64,000 nucleotides of DNA from an uncultured bacterium (GTDB taxonomy: Bacteria; Bacillota; Clostridia; Oscillospirales; Acutalibacteraceae). The notes under the pieces are model-generated. The model did not search any database. It was not told where the DNA came from and saw only the letters and a program-made list of their open reading frames with translations. The position numbers were made by a program, and so were the translations under genes. Of the stretch, positions 9,233-17,423 are shown in pieces (the stretch's first letter is position 1; every line of letters begins with the position of its first letter). The DNA lies in assembly GCA_934875675.1 (NCBI GenBank), contig CAKXIK010000003.1, positions 38,845 to 102,844 of the forward strand, read 5' to 3'.

Positions 9233-9295
9233 ATGAAAAGGCTTGGATTTATACGGCTCTTTGAAGATTTGCTTCTACCGTTGAAGCAAAATTAG
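9233..9295 (+). CDS. Possible 20-residue peptide
   Basis: ATG at 9233, preceded by GGGAAAGG (9218-9225), opens the 20-residue frame MKRLGFIRLFEDLLLPLKQN, an amphipathic basic/hydrophobic peptide. A TATAAT lies at 9201-9206 and a clear terminator follows at 9341-9381, so promoter, small frame and terminator could be one short unit. No good -35 is visible. Nothing else is evident in 9111-9491 apart from this unit and the downstream promoter. Low confidence. Confidence 0.25.
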   Translation: MKRLGFIRLFEDLLLPLKQN

Positions 9296-9340
9296 TATTA
9301 CATAGCAGTATCAATGCCTTATCAATCGACACCAGATCAG

Positions 9341-9381
9341 CCGGACAATTCTTCTGTTAAAGAAAGATTGTCCGGTTGTTT
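9341..9381 (+). terminator. Intrinsic terminator
   Basis: CCGGACAAT (9341-9349) pairs with ATTGTCCGG (9367-9375) and is followed by TTGTTTTATTT. It ends any transcript from the 8.3-9.3 kb genes. Confidence 0.8.
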
Positions 9382-9443
9382 TATTTAAGTGCTGATCCTA
9401 TCATTCATACTCAAAAAGTCAAGCAATATCATGAATTGTCTCT

Positions 9444-9469
9444 TATAATATAAATGCTATCACGTGATA
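9444..9469 (+). promoter_or_regulatory. -10 element and palindromic operator of the AraC-GGDEF gene
   Basis: TATAAT (9444-9449, weak -35) is followed nine bases later by the perfect 12-base palindrome TATCACGTGATA (9458-9469). Its position near the start of transcription suits a repressor site. The core differs by one base from the core of the palindrome at 10637-10660. Confidence 0.55.
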
Positions 9470-9491
9470 AGCAGAAAGGACGGAAGATGCA

Positions 9492-10319
9492 GTGCGAAAT
9501 TTTTTTGTTCTTGCAAATGCAATTGAATATATCGAACAAAATCTGGATCAGTCACTGGGCGTGGAAGAAATTGCAAGTGCGTGTTACTGTTCGGTTTCTG
9601 CACTGCAAAAGCTTTTCAGGTTTGCGCTTCATTTGTGTGTCAAGGAATATGTAGATAAACGGCGTTTGACAGAAGCGGCAAATGATTTGTTGCAATCAAA
9701 TGTCAATATCACAGAGATTGCATTTCGATACCGTTATAATTCAGCGGAAACATTTACACGCGCATTTGTAAGAGTGTGGGGAGAAACCCCATCATCCTTT
9801 CGAAAGACAAAGCGATTTTCGGGCCTTTTTCCCCGCGTTTATTACGAATATGAGAGAGGAATTGATTTGCATATGGCAAGAAAAGTTGATATTTCAGATT
9901 TGTATAATGTATTGTCCGGAATGAAAGAAACCTATGTCCTATGTTTTGATGTTACACATATGACCCATATTAATGAGATTTCACGTGCAGCCGGTGATCA
10001 GGCTATCTTAACGGTGGAGAGACGGATTGAAAAAGTGATTGACGAGAAGATGGTGTTGTTTCGAATCGGCGGAGATGAATTTGCAGTTGTAACAGGGTTG
10101 AAAGAGGAACATGCCGCGAAGAAGCTTGCAAACCGCATCATTGAGGAAAATGGAAGAACTTTCTGCTATTTGGACCAGGAGATACCGTTATCTGTTTGGG
10201 TGAGCAGTGTGAGGATTCCTTCAACACCATTGCGTTACAATGAGTTGTTTGATACGCTGCATGAAACAATTGAAAACGGAAAGACAGTAGCAATTCAAAT
10301 CCGTCATAAAGGGTATTAA
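9492..10319 (+). CDS. AraC-type regulator fused to a GGDEF domain
   Basis: A 275-residue protein with an N-terminal AraC double helix-turn-helix (about 8-106; 'VEEIASACYCSVSALQKLF' and 'NITEIAFRYRYNSAETFTRAF') and a C-terminal diguanylate cyclase-like domain (about 140-270). The GGDEF signature is intact at 193-197 in 'FRIGGDEFAVV', and the metal-site aspartate is D153. No RxxD inhibitory site precedes the signature. The usual N-terminal ligand domain of AraC proteins is missing. Start GTG 9492 has AAGGACGG upstream; the nearby ATG 9487 is out of frame. It may couple a nucleotide signal to transcription, which is an inference. Confidence 0.85.
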   Translation: MRNFFVLANAIEYIEQNLDQSLGVEEIASACYCSVSALQKLFRFALHLCVKEYVDKRRLTEAANDLLQSNVNITEIAFRYRYNSAETFTRAFVRVWGETPSSFRKTKRFSGLFPRVYYEYERGIDLHMARKVDISDLYNVLSGMKETYVLCFDVTHMTHINEISRAAGDQAILTVERRIEKVIDEKMVLFRIGGDEFAVVTGLKEEHAAKKLANRIIEENGRTFCYLDQEIPLSVWVSSVRIPSTPLRYNELFDTLHETIENGKTVAIQIRHKGY

Positions 10320-10324
10320 ATCTC

Positions 10325-10422
10325 AAAAAAGACTGCGGGTATAATGAACTGCACCCATCTGGGAAACAAGAAAATCACTTGTCTATCAAATGGGGCTGAC
10401 TTCATAAACCACAGTCTTTTTT
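10325..10422 (+). terminator. Large branched terminator or small structured RNA
   Basis: AAAAAAGACTG (10325-10335) is perfectly complementary to CAGTCTTTTTT (10412-10422). Inside, CCCAT (10354-10358) pairs with ATGGG (10390-10394), and ACAAG (10366-10370) with CTTGT (10378-10382). The closing strand ends in T-rich sequence, so it can terminate the AraC-GGDEF transcript. It is much larger than an ordinary hairpin. Confidence 0.55.
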
Positions 10423-10600
10423 ATTTTTGTTAGTGAGATGGATGAAGTGTAAGGAGAATATTAAAATGAGTCTTGTTCCAATCAAGTACCGATGATAACA
10501 ACACAATTCTTCTTTTCCGTAAGTTTTCTCTCCTTTTAACGAGTATAACACAGGATTTTTTCCAAGACAGAAAAGGCAGAGAAAAAATTTTGTGAAAAGC

Positions 10601-10660
10601 TTGACAAACATTGCAAAACGGAATACAATCTACTCAAAAGTGTATCACATGATACACTTT
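10601..10660 (+). promoter_or_regulatory. Promoter and operator of the Crp/Fnr gene and transporter operon
   Basis: A near-ideal promoter: TTGACA (10601-10606), 17-base spacer, TACAAT (10624-10629). A perfect palindrome covers the expected start point: arms AAAGTGTATCA and TGATACACTTT around CA (10637-10660). A dimeric Crp/Fnr-type factor bound there would block transcription, so autorepression by the downstream gene is likely. Confidence 0.78.
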
Positions 10661-10675
10661 GAAAGGATTTTAGTC

Positions 10676-11413
10676 GTGCGTATTTTGAAAAAACAGGCAA
10701 AACTAAATCAAAAGTTCAAAGAAAGTTTTCTGTTCCGCAATGGTGCAGAAGCTTGCGCGGAATATGCCGTGCAAAGCGAACAAAGCGAATTTGTTTCGTT
10801 TGACGCGGGTGAAGCGATTTATTCTGTGGAAAAATACCGCAGGGCGGTGGCTTTTTTACTTTCCGGTCAGGCAGTGGCTTATAGTCCGCATGCAGGGGGA
10901 AACCGCGTGGCACTCAATTACTTTTCGCCGGGCGCAATGTTTGGCTTGGCGGCAGTGTTTGTACAAAGTCAACGTTATGTGACCGAAGTGGTGGCGCAAA
11001 AGCCATGCCGCGTGCTGTTTTTGCCGCAGACGTTGTTGAGCGAGCTTTTTGTAAAGAATCCGGATGTGGCAGAGCGCTACATTTCGTTTCTTTCGGGCAG
11101 GGTGGAATACCTGAACCGGAAGATTGCCGGTTTTACTGCGGGAGAAGCGGAAAGCAGGCTGGCATTTTACCTGTGTGACTTGGCAGAAACGCAGAGGGAA
11201 GGCGAGCAATTAACCCTTTCCTGCCCGGCGACAGAACTTTGCACCATGCTGGATATTGGACGGGCTTCATTGTATCGTGCGTTTGAAAGGCTGACGGAGT
11301 GCGGGGCAATTGAACGCAGCGGAAAAGCGATTCGTGTGATCAGCATGGAGAAACTCCTGCGTGCCTGCTGCAAGGGTACCAAGGAAAATACGCAGGAAGC
11401 ATCGTCACTTTGA
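10676..11413 (+). CDS. Crp/Fnr-family transcription regulator
   Basis: A 245-residue protein with an N-terminal cyclic-nucleotide-binding-like beta-roll (about 20-125; 'FDAGEAIYSV', 'FSPGAMFGLAAVF'), a long dimer helix, and a C-terminal winged helix (about 160-235; 'CPATELCTMLDIGRASLYRA'). Cysteines do not form an Fnr-type iron-sulfur set, so the effector is unknown. GTG 10676 is chosen because GAAAGGA (10661-10667) lies nine bases before it; earlier in-frame codons would overlap the promoter and operator. It precedes and probably controls the ABC operon that follows. Confidence 0.88.
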   Translation: MRILKKQAKLNQKFKESFLFRNGAEACAEYAVQSEQSEFVSFDAGEAIYSVEKYRRAVAFLLSGQAVAYSPHAGGNRVALNYFSPGAMFGLAAVFVQSQRYVTEVVAQKPCRVLFLPQTLLSELFVKNPDVAERYISFLSGRVEYLNRKIAGFTAGEAESRLAFYLCDLAETQREGEQLTLSCPATELCTMLDIGRASLYRAFERLTECGAIERSGKAIRVISMEKLLRACCKGTKENTQEASSL

Positions 11414-11457
11414 TTCGGATTTAAATCTGATTGCAAACAGAGAAAGGAAATGGTATT

Positions 11458-12516
11458 ATGAAAAAGACAAAACGGTTTTTAGCAATGCTAATGGCAGCGG
11501 CCATGTTGGCGGTGAGTGCAGTGGGATGCACTCCTGCACAAAGCTCCTCGGAACAAAGCTCAAACACGGTGTCGGAGGCTTCGTCCGCGGCATCGGAGGT
11601 TTCCTCTACAGCAGAAAAAACAACTATCCGGGTTGCGGGTCTGAAAGGTCCAACCGGATTTGCAATGGTTAAGCTGATGAAAGAAGCAGACGCAAAAACA
11701 ACTGCGAATAATTATGAAATTACCCTTGCAGGTGCTGCGGATGAAATTACCGGCAAGCTGCTCAACGGCGAATTGGATGTTGCGGCACTGCCCACTAACC
11801 TTGCCGCTACACTTTATAACAAATCAAAGGGAAATATTCAGATTCTTGCGTTGAACACATTGGGTGTGCTCTATGTGTTGACAAAGGGAACGGAGATTAC
11901 CTCGGTTGAAGATTTGAAGGGCAAGACGGTTTATTCCACCGGGCAAGGCTCGCTGCCGGAATATGCGCTCAATTATGTTTTGACTCAGAATGGTATTGAT
12001 CCGGCGAAAGACGTATCCATTGAATATCTTTCTGAGCATAGCGAACTGGCAACCAAGATGATGAGTTCCGATGAGCCGATCATTGCAGTTTTGCCTCAGC
12101 CGTTTGTAACACAGGTGATGATGAAGGACGACAAGGTTAAGATTGCACTCGACCTGACAGAGGAATGGGACAAAGCAGTGGACGGCAAGAGCGTTCTTTC
12201 CATGGGATGCCTTGTGGTTCGCAAGGACTTTGCGGAAAAGAACAAAGATGCTGTAAACGGCTTTTTAGAGGAATATAAGGCTTCGGTTGATTTTACAAAT
12301 AACAATCCAGCCGATGCTGCAAAACTGATCGAACAGTATCAAATTGTTGCCAGTGCAGCAATTGCCGAAAAGGCGATTCCGAATTGCCACATTGTTTATG
12401 TGGACGGGGAAGAGCTGAAGAGCAAAACAAAAGACCTCTTCCAGGTGTTGTTCGATGCAAACCCGAAATCGATTGGAGGAAGCCTGCCGAATGATGACTT
12501 CTATTATCAGAAGTAA
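11458..12516 (+). CDS. ABC transporter substrate-binding lipoprotein, NMT1/SsuA-like
   Basis: A 352-residue lipoprotein. The basic start and hydrophobic stretch end at the lipobox 'AVGC' (Cys about 24), followed by a Ser/Glu-rich linker. The mature part is a periplasmic-binding type II fold of the nitrate/sulfonate/thiamine-precursor group, with 'RVAGLKGPTGFAMVKL', 'GELDVAALPTNLAATLY' and 'LKGKTVYSTGQGS'. The ligand cannot be told from sequence. ATG 11458 has GAAAGGAA before it. It is followed by a permease and an ATPase. Confidence 0.88.
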   Translation: MKKTKRFLAMLMAAAMLAVSAVGCTPAQSSSEQSSNTVSEASSAASEVSSTAEKTTIRVAGLKGPTGFAMVKLMKEADAKTTANNYEITLAGAADEITGKLLNGELDVAALPTNLAATLYNKSKGNIQILALNTLGVLYVLTKGTEITSVEDLKGKTVYSTGQGSLPEYALNYVLTQNGIDPAKDVSIEYLSEHSELATKMMSSDEPIIAVLPQPFVTQVMMKDDKVKIALDLTEEWDKAVDGKSVLSMGCLVVRKDFAEKNKDAVNGFLEEYKASVDFTNNNPADAAKLIEQYQIVASAAIAEKAIPNCHIVYVDGEELKSKTKDLFQVLFDANPKSIGGSLPNDDFYYQK

Positions 12517-13285
12517 GCAGGAATCAAAATGGAAAAAATGGCTGCGCACTCTGGCCGCGATGCTGTTCTGGCTTGCGGTTTGGCAGTGCGCTGCCTTTTT
12601 TATTGGCAAAGAGGTGCTGATTCCTGCTCCCGCACAGGTTGCGGTTCGCCTTTGGCAGTTGGCAGGGCAAGCAAGTTTTTGGATTACGGCACTTTCCTCG
12701 CTGGGCAGGGTCGTGCTTGGGTTTGCTGCGGCGCTTGCAGTGGGCGTGCTGCTTGCGATATTGACGGCGACGTTTAAACCCTGTCGTGCATTGTTTGAAC
12801 CTCTGGTTTCGATTATCCGCGCAACACCGGTAGCTTCCTTTATTATTTTGGCGCTTGTCTGGCTGCAGAGTGCCAGAGTTCCCGTGTTCATCTCCTTTTT
12901 GACGGTGGTGCCGATTGTCTGGGCAAACGTGGAAAGTGGAATTCTGCAAACGGATGCCAAGCTTTTGGAAATGGCAGGAATATACCGATTTTCGCGCTGG
13001 CAGATCTTGCGTGATGTTTATATTCCGTCAGTACGTCCGTACTTTCTCAGTGCATTTACAACGGGTCTGGGCTTTGCATGGAAATCGGGAATTGCGGCAG
13101 AGGTGATTGCCAATACAAAAAATTCGGTTGGCGGGCAGATTTACAGTGCTAAAATTTATTTGGAAACACCCGATCTGTTTGCCTGGACGCTGGTTGTCAT
13201 CGCGCTGAGTATGATATTGGAGAAACTTTTGGTTCGACTGATTCTGCAGCTTACACAACGGCCAAAAGAGAGGAAACGCTTATGA
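12491..13285 (+). CDS. ABC transporter permease, SsuC/TauC-like
   Basis: A 264-residue inner-membrane permease with about six helices and the cytoplasmic coupling loop 'EMAGIYRFSRWQILRDVYIP' that docks on the ATPase. Start ATG 12491 has GGAGGA (12475-12480) in front and lies inside the last bases of the binding-protein gene. The gene overlaps the ATPase gene by four bases, so binding protein, permease and ATPase form one importer. Confidence 0.9.
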   Translation: MMTSIIRSKQESKWKKWLRTLAAMLFWLAVWQCAAFFIGKEVLIPAPAQVAVRLWQLAGQASFWITALSSLGRVVLGFAAALAVGVLLAILTATFKPCRALFEPLVSIIRATPVASFIILALVWLQSARVPVFISFLTVVPIVWANVESGILQTDAKLLEMAGIYRFSRWQILRDVYIPSVRPYFLSAFTTGLGFAWKSGIAAEVIANTKNSVGGQIYSAKIYLETPDLFAWTLVVIALSMILEKLLVRLILQLTQRPKERKRL

Positions 13286-13902
13286 TTCGTCTGGAGCATG
13301 TGCATAAGCAATTTGGACAGCAAACGGTGCTTAATGATGTTAATATAGAATTTCCTGCGGGAATTACTGCACTGTTAGGACCATCTGGCTGCGGAAAAAC
13401 AACACTTCTGCGTTTGATTGCAGGATTGGAAAACCAGGATGCAGGAAAAATCCTTGGAACAGAACAGATGAAAATATGCTACCTGTTTCAGGAACCCCGG
13501 CTTTTGCCTTGGATGACGGCGGAACAAAATGTGCGTGCAGTTCAGGATCAATCTTCCAAGCGCACTGCCGCACAGTGGCTGCAGCTGGTGGGACTTTCCG
13601 GAGCGGAACAAAAGCTGCCGGAGGAGCTTTCCGGCGGAATGTGCCAGCGGGTTGCATTGGCTCGTGCCTTAGCGTTTGGCGGAGATTGCTTTTTGCTTGA
13701 TGAGCCTTTTAAGGAGATTGATCCACAAACCAAGACACAACTCTTTTCGTTGATTCGAGAAGAAACAATGGAAAAAACAGTAATATTTGTAACACACGTG
13801 GAAGCAGAAGCAGAGGCGTTGGGAGACCGCATGCTGTTCGTTTCAGCGCAAGGCGGGAGTCTTGAGTGGAAAGAGAATATTGCAGCGCAGCAACAGAAGT
13901 GA
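13282..13902 (+). CDS. ABC transporter ATPase, SsuB/TauB-like
   Basis: A 206-residue ATPase with Walker A GPSGCGKTT (33-41), Q-loop 'LFQEPRLLPW', signature LSGGMCQ and Walker B 'CFLLDEPF'. It is shorter than most SsuB proteins (about 250) but complete in motifs. It overlaps the permease by ATGA. The import substrate is probably a small oxyanion, sulfonate or nitrogenous compound, by family resemblance only. Confidence 0.92.
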   Translation: MIRLEHVHKQFGQQTVLNDVNIEFPAGITALLGPSGCGKTTLLRLIAGLENQDAGKILGTEQMKICYLFQEPRLLPWMTAEQNVRAVQDQSSKRTAAQWLQLVGLSGAEQKLPEELSGGMCQRVALARALAFGGDCFLLDEPFKEIDPQTKTQLFSLIREETMEKTVIFVTHVEAEAEALGDRMLFVSAQGGSLEWKENIAAQQQK

Positions 13903-13907
13903 TTTGG

Positions 13908-13953
13908 AAACCCCGAAACCGCCAAGAAAGGTCGGTCTTTCGAGGTTTTTTTA
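13908..13953 (+). terminator. Intrinsic terminator of the ABC operon
   Basis: An imperfect stem, AACCCCGAAACCGCC against GGTCGGTCTTTCGAGGTT, followed by a T run. It lies just after the ATPase stop codon. Confidence 0.75.
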
Positions 13954-14266
13954 TTAACTTTCCAATTTTTGATATATTGCACGAAAAAAACTTGTTTTTT
14001 TCAGCGTAAAACCGAAAAAATAGTTTTCTTTTTCTTAAATAAGTGCTATAATAACTGCATGTGTTATGCGAGATGCCTTTTTGTGTTTTTTTGTACTTTT
14101 TGGCTTGTCCGTATTTCGCATTCTTTTCTTTTAAATTTAGTATTTATTTCTTTTTTTTGATATTTTTAAGTTTCTTTATACTGCGTTATTCTCTGCTTGC
14201 GCGGGCAATACTATGTTTGTCATCTTGCGCGTAAGATTCCCATCATAAAACGAGGAGTTGTTCCGG
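13954..14266 (+). promoter_or_regulatory. AT-rich promoter region of murA
   Basis: About 310 bases rich in T runs and without a credible gene. A TATAAT at 14047-14052 with a weak T-rich -35 region is the best promoter candidate, giving a leader of about 210 bases. No riboswitch consensus is recognised. Confidence 0.45.
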
Positions 14267-15553
14267 TTGGAAAAGTTTATTATAAACGGCGGTCACAGGC
14301 TCGACGGTGAAATTTCAATCAGCGGTGCAAAAAATGCCGCAGTGGCAATTATTCCGGCAGTAATTCTCTGCGATGAACCTTGCAGAATTGAAAATATTCC
14401 CAATATCAGCGATGTTTCTATGATGATTCACATTCTCAGCGAGTTGGGTGCTAAGGTGAAGATGATCTCCGATTCGGCGGTTGAAATTAATCCGCGGTTT
14501 ATTTCAAAACCGGTTGCTTCTTATGAGCTGCTCAAGCATATGCGCGCTTCCTATTATCTGCTTGGCGCACTGCTGGGGCGTTTTTGCCGCGCAGAGGTTT
14601 CGATGCCCGGTGGATGTAATTTTGGTGTGAGGCCGATTGACCAGCACCTGAAGGGATTTGCTGCGCTGGGAGCAGAGTGTGCAATTCGTCAGGGAATGAT
14701 TAGTGTGGAAGCAAAGGAACTGACGGGCAGCCAGATTTATCTGGATGTGGTTTCCGTTGGCGCAACCGTTAATATTATGCTCGCCGCGACCAAGGCAAAA
14801 GGTTTAACCGTAATAGAAAATGCCGCGAAAGAACCACATATTGTTGATCTTGCGAACTTTTTAAACTCCATGGGAGCAGACATACGCGGTGCAGGTACCG
14901 ATGTCATTAAGATTTATGGTGTTTCCCGCTTGTGCGGTACCACTTATTCAATTATTCCGGATCAAATTGAAGCCGGAACCTATATGGCAGCGGTTGCTGC
15001 TGCCGGTGGAAATGTGCTGATTAAAAATGTAATCCCAAAGCATCTGGATTCCATTACTGCCAAACTGGAGGAAATGGGAGTGGACGTGGAGGAATATGAT
15101 GATTCTGTGCGCATCATCCGCGAGGCTCCACTGCATCGCTGCAATATTAAGACAATGCCTCATCCCGGTTTTCCAACCGATATGCAGTCACAAATTGCAG
15201 TGTTACTTGCAATGGCAGACGGAACCAGCATTCTGACAGAAGGTGTTTGGGACAACCGCTTTCGGTATGTGGAGGAATTGCGCAGAATGGGTGCGCAGGC
15301 TTCGGTGGATGGCAAGATTGCCGTTTTTGAAGGGGTCAAGGAATTGACGGGTGCGCAGGTTCGTGCAACCGATCTGCGTGCGGGTGCTGCAATGATTATT
15401 GCGGGTTTGGCTGCGCACGGCGTTACCCAGATTGAAGATATCTTTTATATTGACCGTGGTTATGAAAATATTGTGGAAAAGCTGACGGCGGTAGGGGCCG
15501 ACATTCGCAGGGTAGAAGTCAAAGAGGAAAATGTAATTCCCAAGGCGCTCTGA
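14267..15553 (+). CDS. murA: UDP-N-acetylglucosamine 1-carboxyvinyltransferase
   Basis: A 428-residue enzyme for the first committed step of peptidoglycan synthesis, transferring enolpyruvate from PEP to UDP-GlcNAc. 'GAKNAAVAI' near the N-terminus and the active-site cysteine C117 in 'MPGGCNFGVRPIDQH' are present, so the fosfomycin target residue is kept. Start TTG 14267 fits GAGGAG (14252-14257) with nine-base spacing and gives the usual 'MEKFIINGG'. It is monocistronic up to the terminator before dinB. Confidence 0.96.
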   Translation: MEKFIINGGHRLDGEISISGAKNAAVAIIPAVILCDEPCRIENIPNISDVSMMIHILSELGAKVKMISDSAVEINPRFISKPVASYELLKHMRASYYLLGALLGRFCRAEVSMPGGCNFGVRPIDQHLKGFAALGAECAIRQGMISVEAKELTGSQIYLDVVSVGATVNIMLAATKAKGLTVIENAAKEPHIVDLANFLNSMGADIRGAGTDVIKIYGVSRLCGTTYSIIPDQIEAGTYMAAVAAAGGNVLIKNVIPKHLDSITAKLEEMGVDVEEYDDSVRIIREAPLHRCNIKTMPHPGFPTDMQSQIAVLLAMADGTSILTEGVWDNRFRYVEELRRMGAQASVDGKIAVFEGVKELTGAQVRATDLRAGAAMIIAGLAAHGVTQIEDIFYIDRGYENIVEKLTAVGADIRRVEVKEENVIPKAL

Positions 15554-15600
15554 GAAGGATAAAACAGAAAATTTACTGCATCTGAATGCAGAGACAATCG

Positions 15601-15656
15601 CAGGGATGCCGATAAATACCGCAGAATCAATTTGCGGAATCGGTATCCCTGTTTTT
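15601..15656 (+). terminator. Intrinsic terminator of murA
   Basis: CAGGGAT (15601-15607) pairs with ATCCCTG (15645-15651), with CCGAT/ATCGG and CCGCA/TGCGG nested inside, followed by a T-rich tail. It ends just before the dinB ribosome site. Confidence 0.85.
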
Positions 15657-15672
15657 CTTTTGGGAGGTGAAC

Positions 15673-16911
15673 ATGGCGGAACGGACAATTTTGCATTGCG
15701 ATTGTAATGGATTTTTTGCATCAGTGGAATGTGTGCACCGGCCGGAGCTGCGGCAGGTGCCAATGGCAGTTTGCGGAGATCCGGAAAACCGTCACGGTAT
15801 TATTTTGGCGAAAAACGAACTTGCCAAACGTTTTGGTGTGGCAACGGCTGAAACCATTTGGCAGGCAAAGCGCAAGTGCCCTCAGCTGGTGTTGGTGCCT
15901 CCCCGTCATGCGGAATATTCCCGTTTTTCACAGATGGTCAATCAAATTTATCAACAATATACCGATCGCGTGGAGCCGTTTGGTATTGATGAATCATGGT
16001 TGGATGTGACGGGATGCGAGGCACTGTTTGGCGACGGAGCGACGATTGCCGATACTTTGCGCAGACGTGTTCGGGAAGAAACCGGTCTAACGATTTCTGT
16101 GGGGGTTTCCTTTAATAAAATTTTCGCCAAACTGGGCAGTGATTATAAGAAGCCGGATGCCACAACCGTGATTACCCGCCAGAACTACACCGATATTGTT
16201 TGGCCGCTGCCGGTGGGAGATTTGCTTTATGTTGGCCGTGCGGCACAGGAGACACTGCGACGTATCGGCATTTCCACCATTGGTGAATTAGCAAAGGCAG
16301 ACCGAAAAAGTCTGGAGCTTGCCTTGGGTAAATTGGGAGATCAGCTGCTTGTTTATGCCAACGGCGAGGATGAAAGCCCTGTGCACCGCACCGATGAAAA
16401 ACGAGAAGTCAAATCGGTGGGCAATGGGATGACATTTCCCACCGATCTTTACACGGAGGAAGAGATTCGTCCCTGTGTGCTGGCACTGGCAGATTCGGTT
16501 GCAAGCCGGCTTCGGCGTCATGGGTTGCGGGGCAGAGTGGTGCAGGTTACCATTCGCACACCAGATTTTCGGGATATACAGAGACAACGCCTGTTGGATA
16601 CACCAACGTGTGTTGCGCAGGAAATTGCTTCTCAGGCAATGGAACTGATCCACCTTGCAAGAAAGAAAAATGAACCGATTCGGATGATTACAGTAACCGC
16701 TGCCTCGGTAACCGATGCGGAATGCGGAGAACAACTGAACCTCTTTGAAACCGGAAGATCCGAGCGAAGAGAAAAACAGGAACGTGCGGAACGTGCCATG
16801 GATCATATCCGAAGCAAATTCGGCAATGGAGCCGTTACCTTTGGGGCGGAGCTTGGAAGAGAGATTTTGGACAGCAAGCACGGTGAGAATCAGGACGATA
16901 AAAAGGAATAG
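15673..16911 (+). CDS. dinB: DNA polymerase IV (Y family)
   Basis: A 412-residue translesion polymerase. The catalytic acidic motifs 'DCNGFFASVE' and 'GIDESWLDV' are present, then the helix-hairpin-helix thumb (about 170-210) and the little-finger domain. No clear C-terminal beta-clamp motif is obvious beyond 'QLNLFE', which resembles the clamp-binding consensus QLxLF and lies about 60 residues before the end. ATG 15673 follows GGGAGGTG. It sits just after the murA terminator and so needs its own promoter or read-through. Confidence 0.94.
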   Translation: MAERTILHCDCNGFFASVECVHRPELRQVPMAVCGDPENRHGIILAKNELAKRFGVATAETIWQAKRKCPQLVLVPPRHAEYSRFSQMVNQIYQQYTDRVEPFGIDESWLDVTGCEALFGDGATIADTLRRRVREETGLTISVGVSFNKIFAKLGSDYKKPDATTVITRQNYTDIVWPLPVGDLLYVGRAAQETLRRIGISTIGELAKADRKSLELALGKLGDQLLVYANGEDESPVHRTDEKREVKSVGNGMTFPTDLYTEEEIRPCVLALADSVASRLRRHGLRGRVVQVTIRTPDFRDIQRQRLLDTPTCVAQEIASQAMELIHLARKKNEPIRMITVTAASVTDAECGEQLNLFETGRSERREKQERAERAMDHIRSKFGNGAVTFGAELGREILDSKHGENQDDKKE

Positions 16912-17115
16912 AGAATGTAATACTTAATAAATCATTGAATTTAATTAAGAAATAAACAAAAGATTTGTTTTTTAAGCCATAATCCAAAATAAAAATTATT
17001 CTTTTTCGGTTGCTATTATGTTATAATGAATTTGGGAAAAGAATTTCCACGTTGACAGAGAGGATGAAACGACACGAAACCGGTATTTAATAAAAAGGCA
17101 GGGCTGACAGCCTTT

Positions 17116-17382
17116 GTGTTGTTGTTGACTACGGTGGCAATTCAGCTTGGTCTGATAGAAACCGCACCACAAGCGTCGGTCTATCAGTTCGGTTTTCCGT
17201 TTCCGTTTCTTTCGTTGACGGTTTCCGGAGCAGAAAAAAGTGCAGCTTTTTTTTCTTTGCTGGGGCAGAACGTGACGAGTTGGGCACTTTACCCTATTTC
17301 TTTGATAGTAACGTTAGGGGTTTGGTTCCTGCTGTATTTTCTGGCGGCTGCGGTTGTGCTGCCGCTGATGCATCGAAAATAA
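17116..17382 (+). CDS. Small membrane protein, real start probably upstream at an ACG
   Basis: From GTG 17116 the frame gives 88 residues, with membrane segments at the N-terminus and at 'LYPISLIVTLGVWFLLYFLA'. The GTG lies inside the first hydrophobic helix and has no ribosome site. In the same frame an ACG at 17074 sits nine bases after GAGAGGA (17058-17064) and would give 102 residues starting 'TKPVFNKKAGLTAFVLLL', a natural cytoplasmic lead into the helix. A stop at 17065-17067 limits any earlier start. Function unknown; it precedes the LUD gene by 41 bases. Confidence 0.65.
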   Translation: MLLLTTVAIQLGLIETAPQASVYQFGFPFPFLSLTVSGAEKSAAFFSLLGQNVTSWALYPISLIVTLGVWFLLYFLAAAVVLPLMHRK

Positions 17383-17423
17383 TTTACGCATACAAAGACG
17401 TATGCAGAAAGGGTGGATTGGGT

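Noticed and set aside
10402..10611. A 69-codon minus-strand frame between the AraC-GGDEF and Crp/Fnr genes
   Set aside because: It overlaps the terminator structure and the promoter, and lacks a ribosome site.
13969..14160. A 63-codon frame in the AT-rich murA leader
   Set aside because: Very Phe/Cys-rich with no ribosome site, overlapping the murA promoter.
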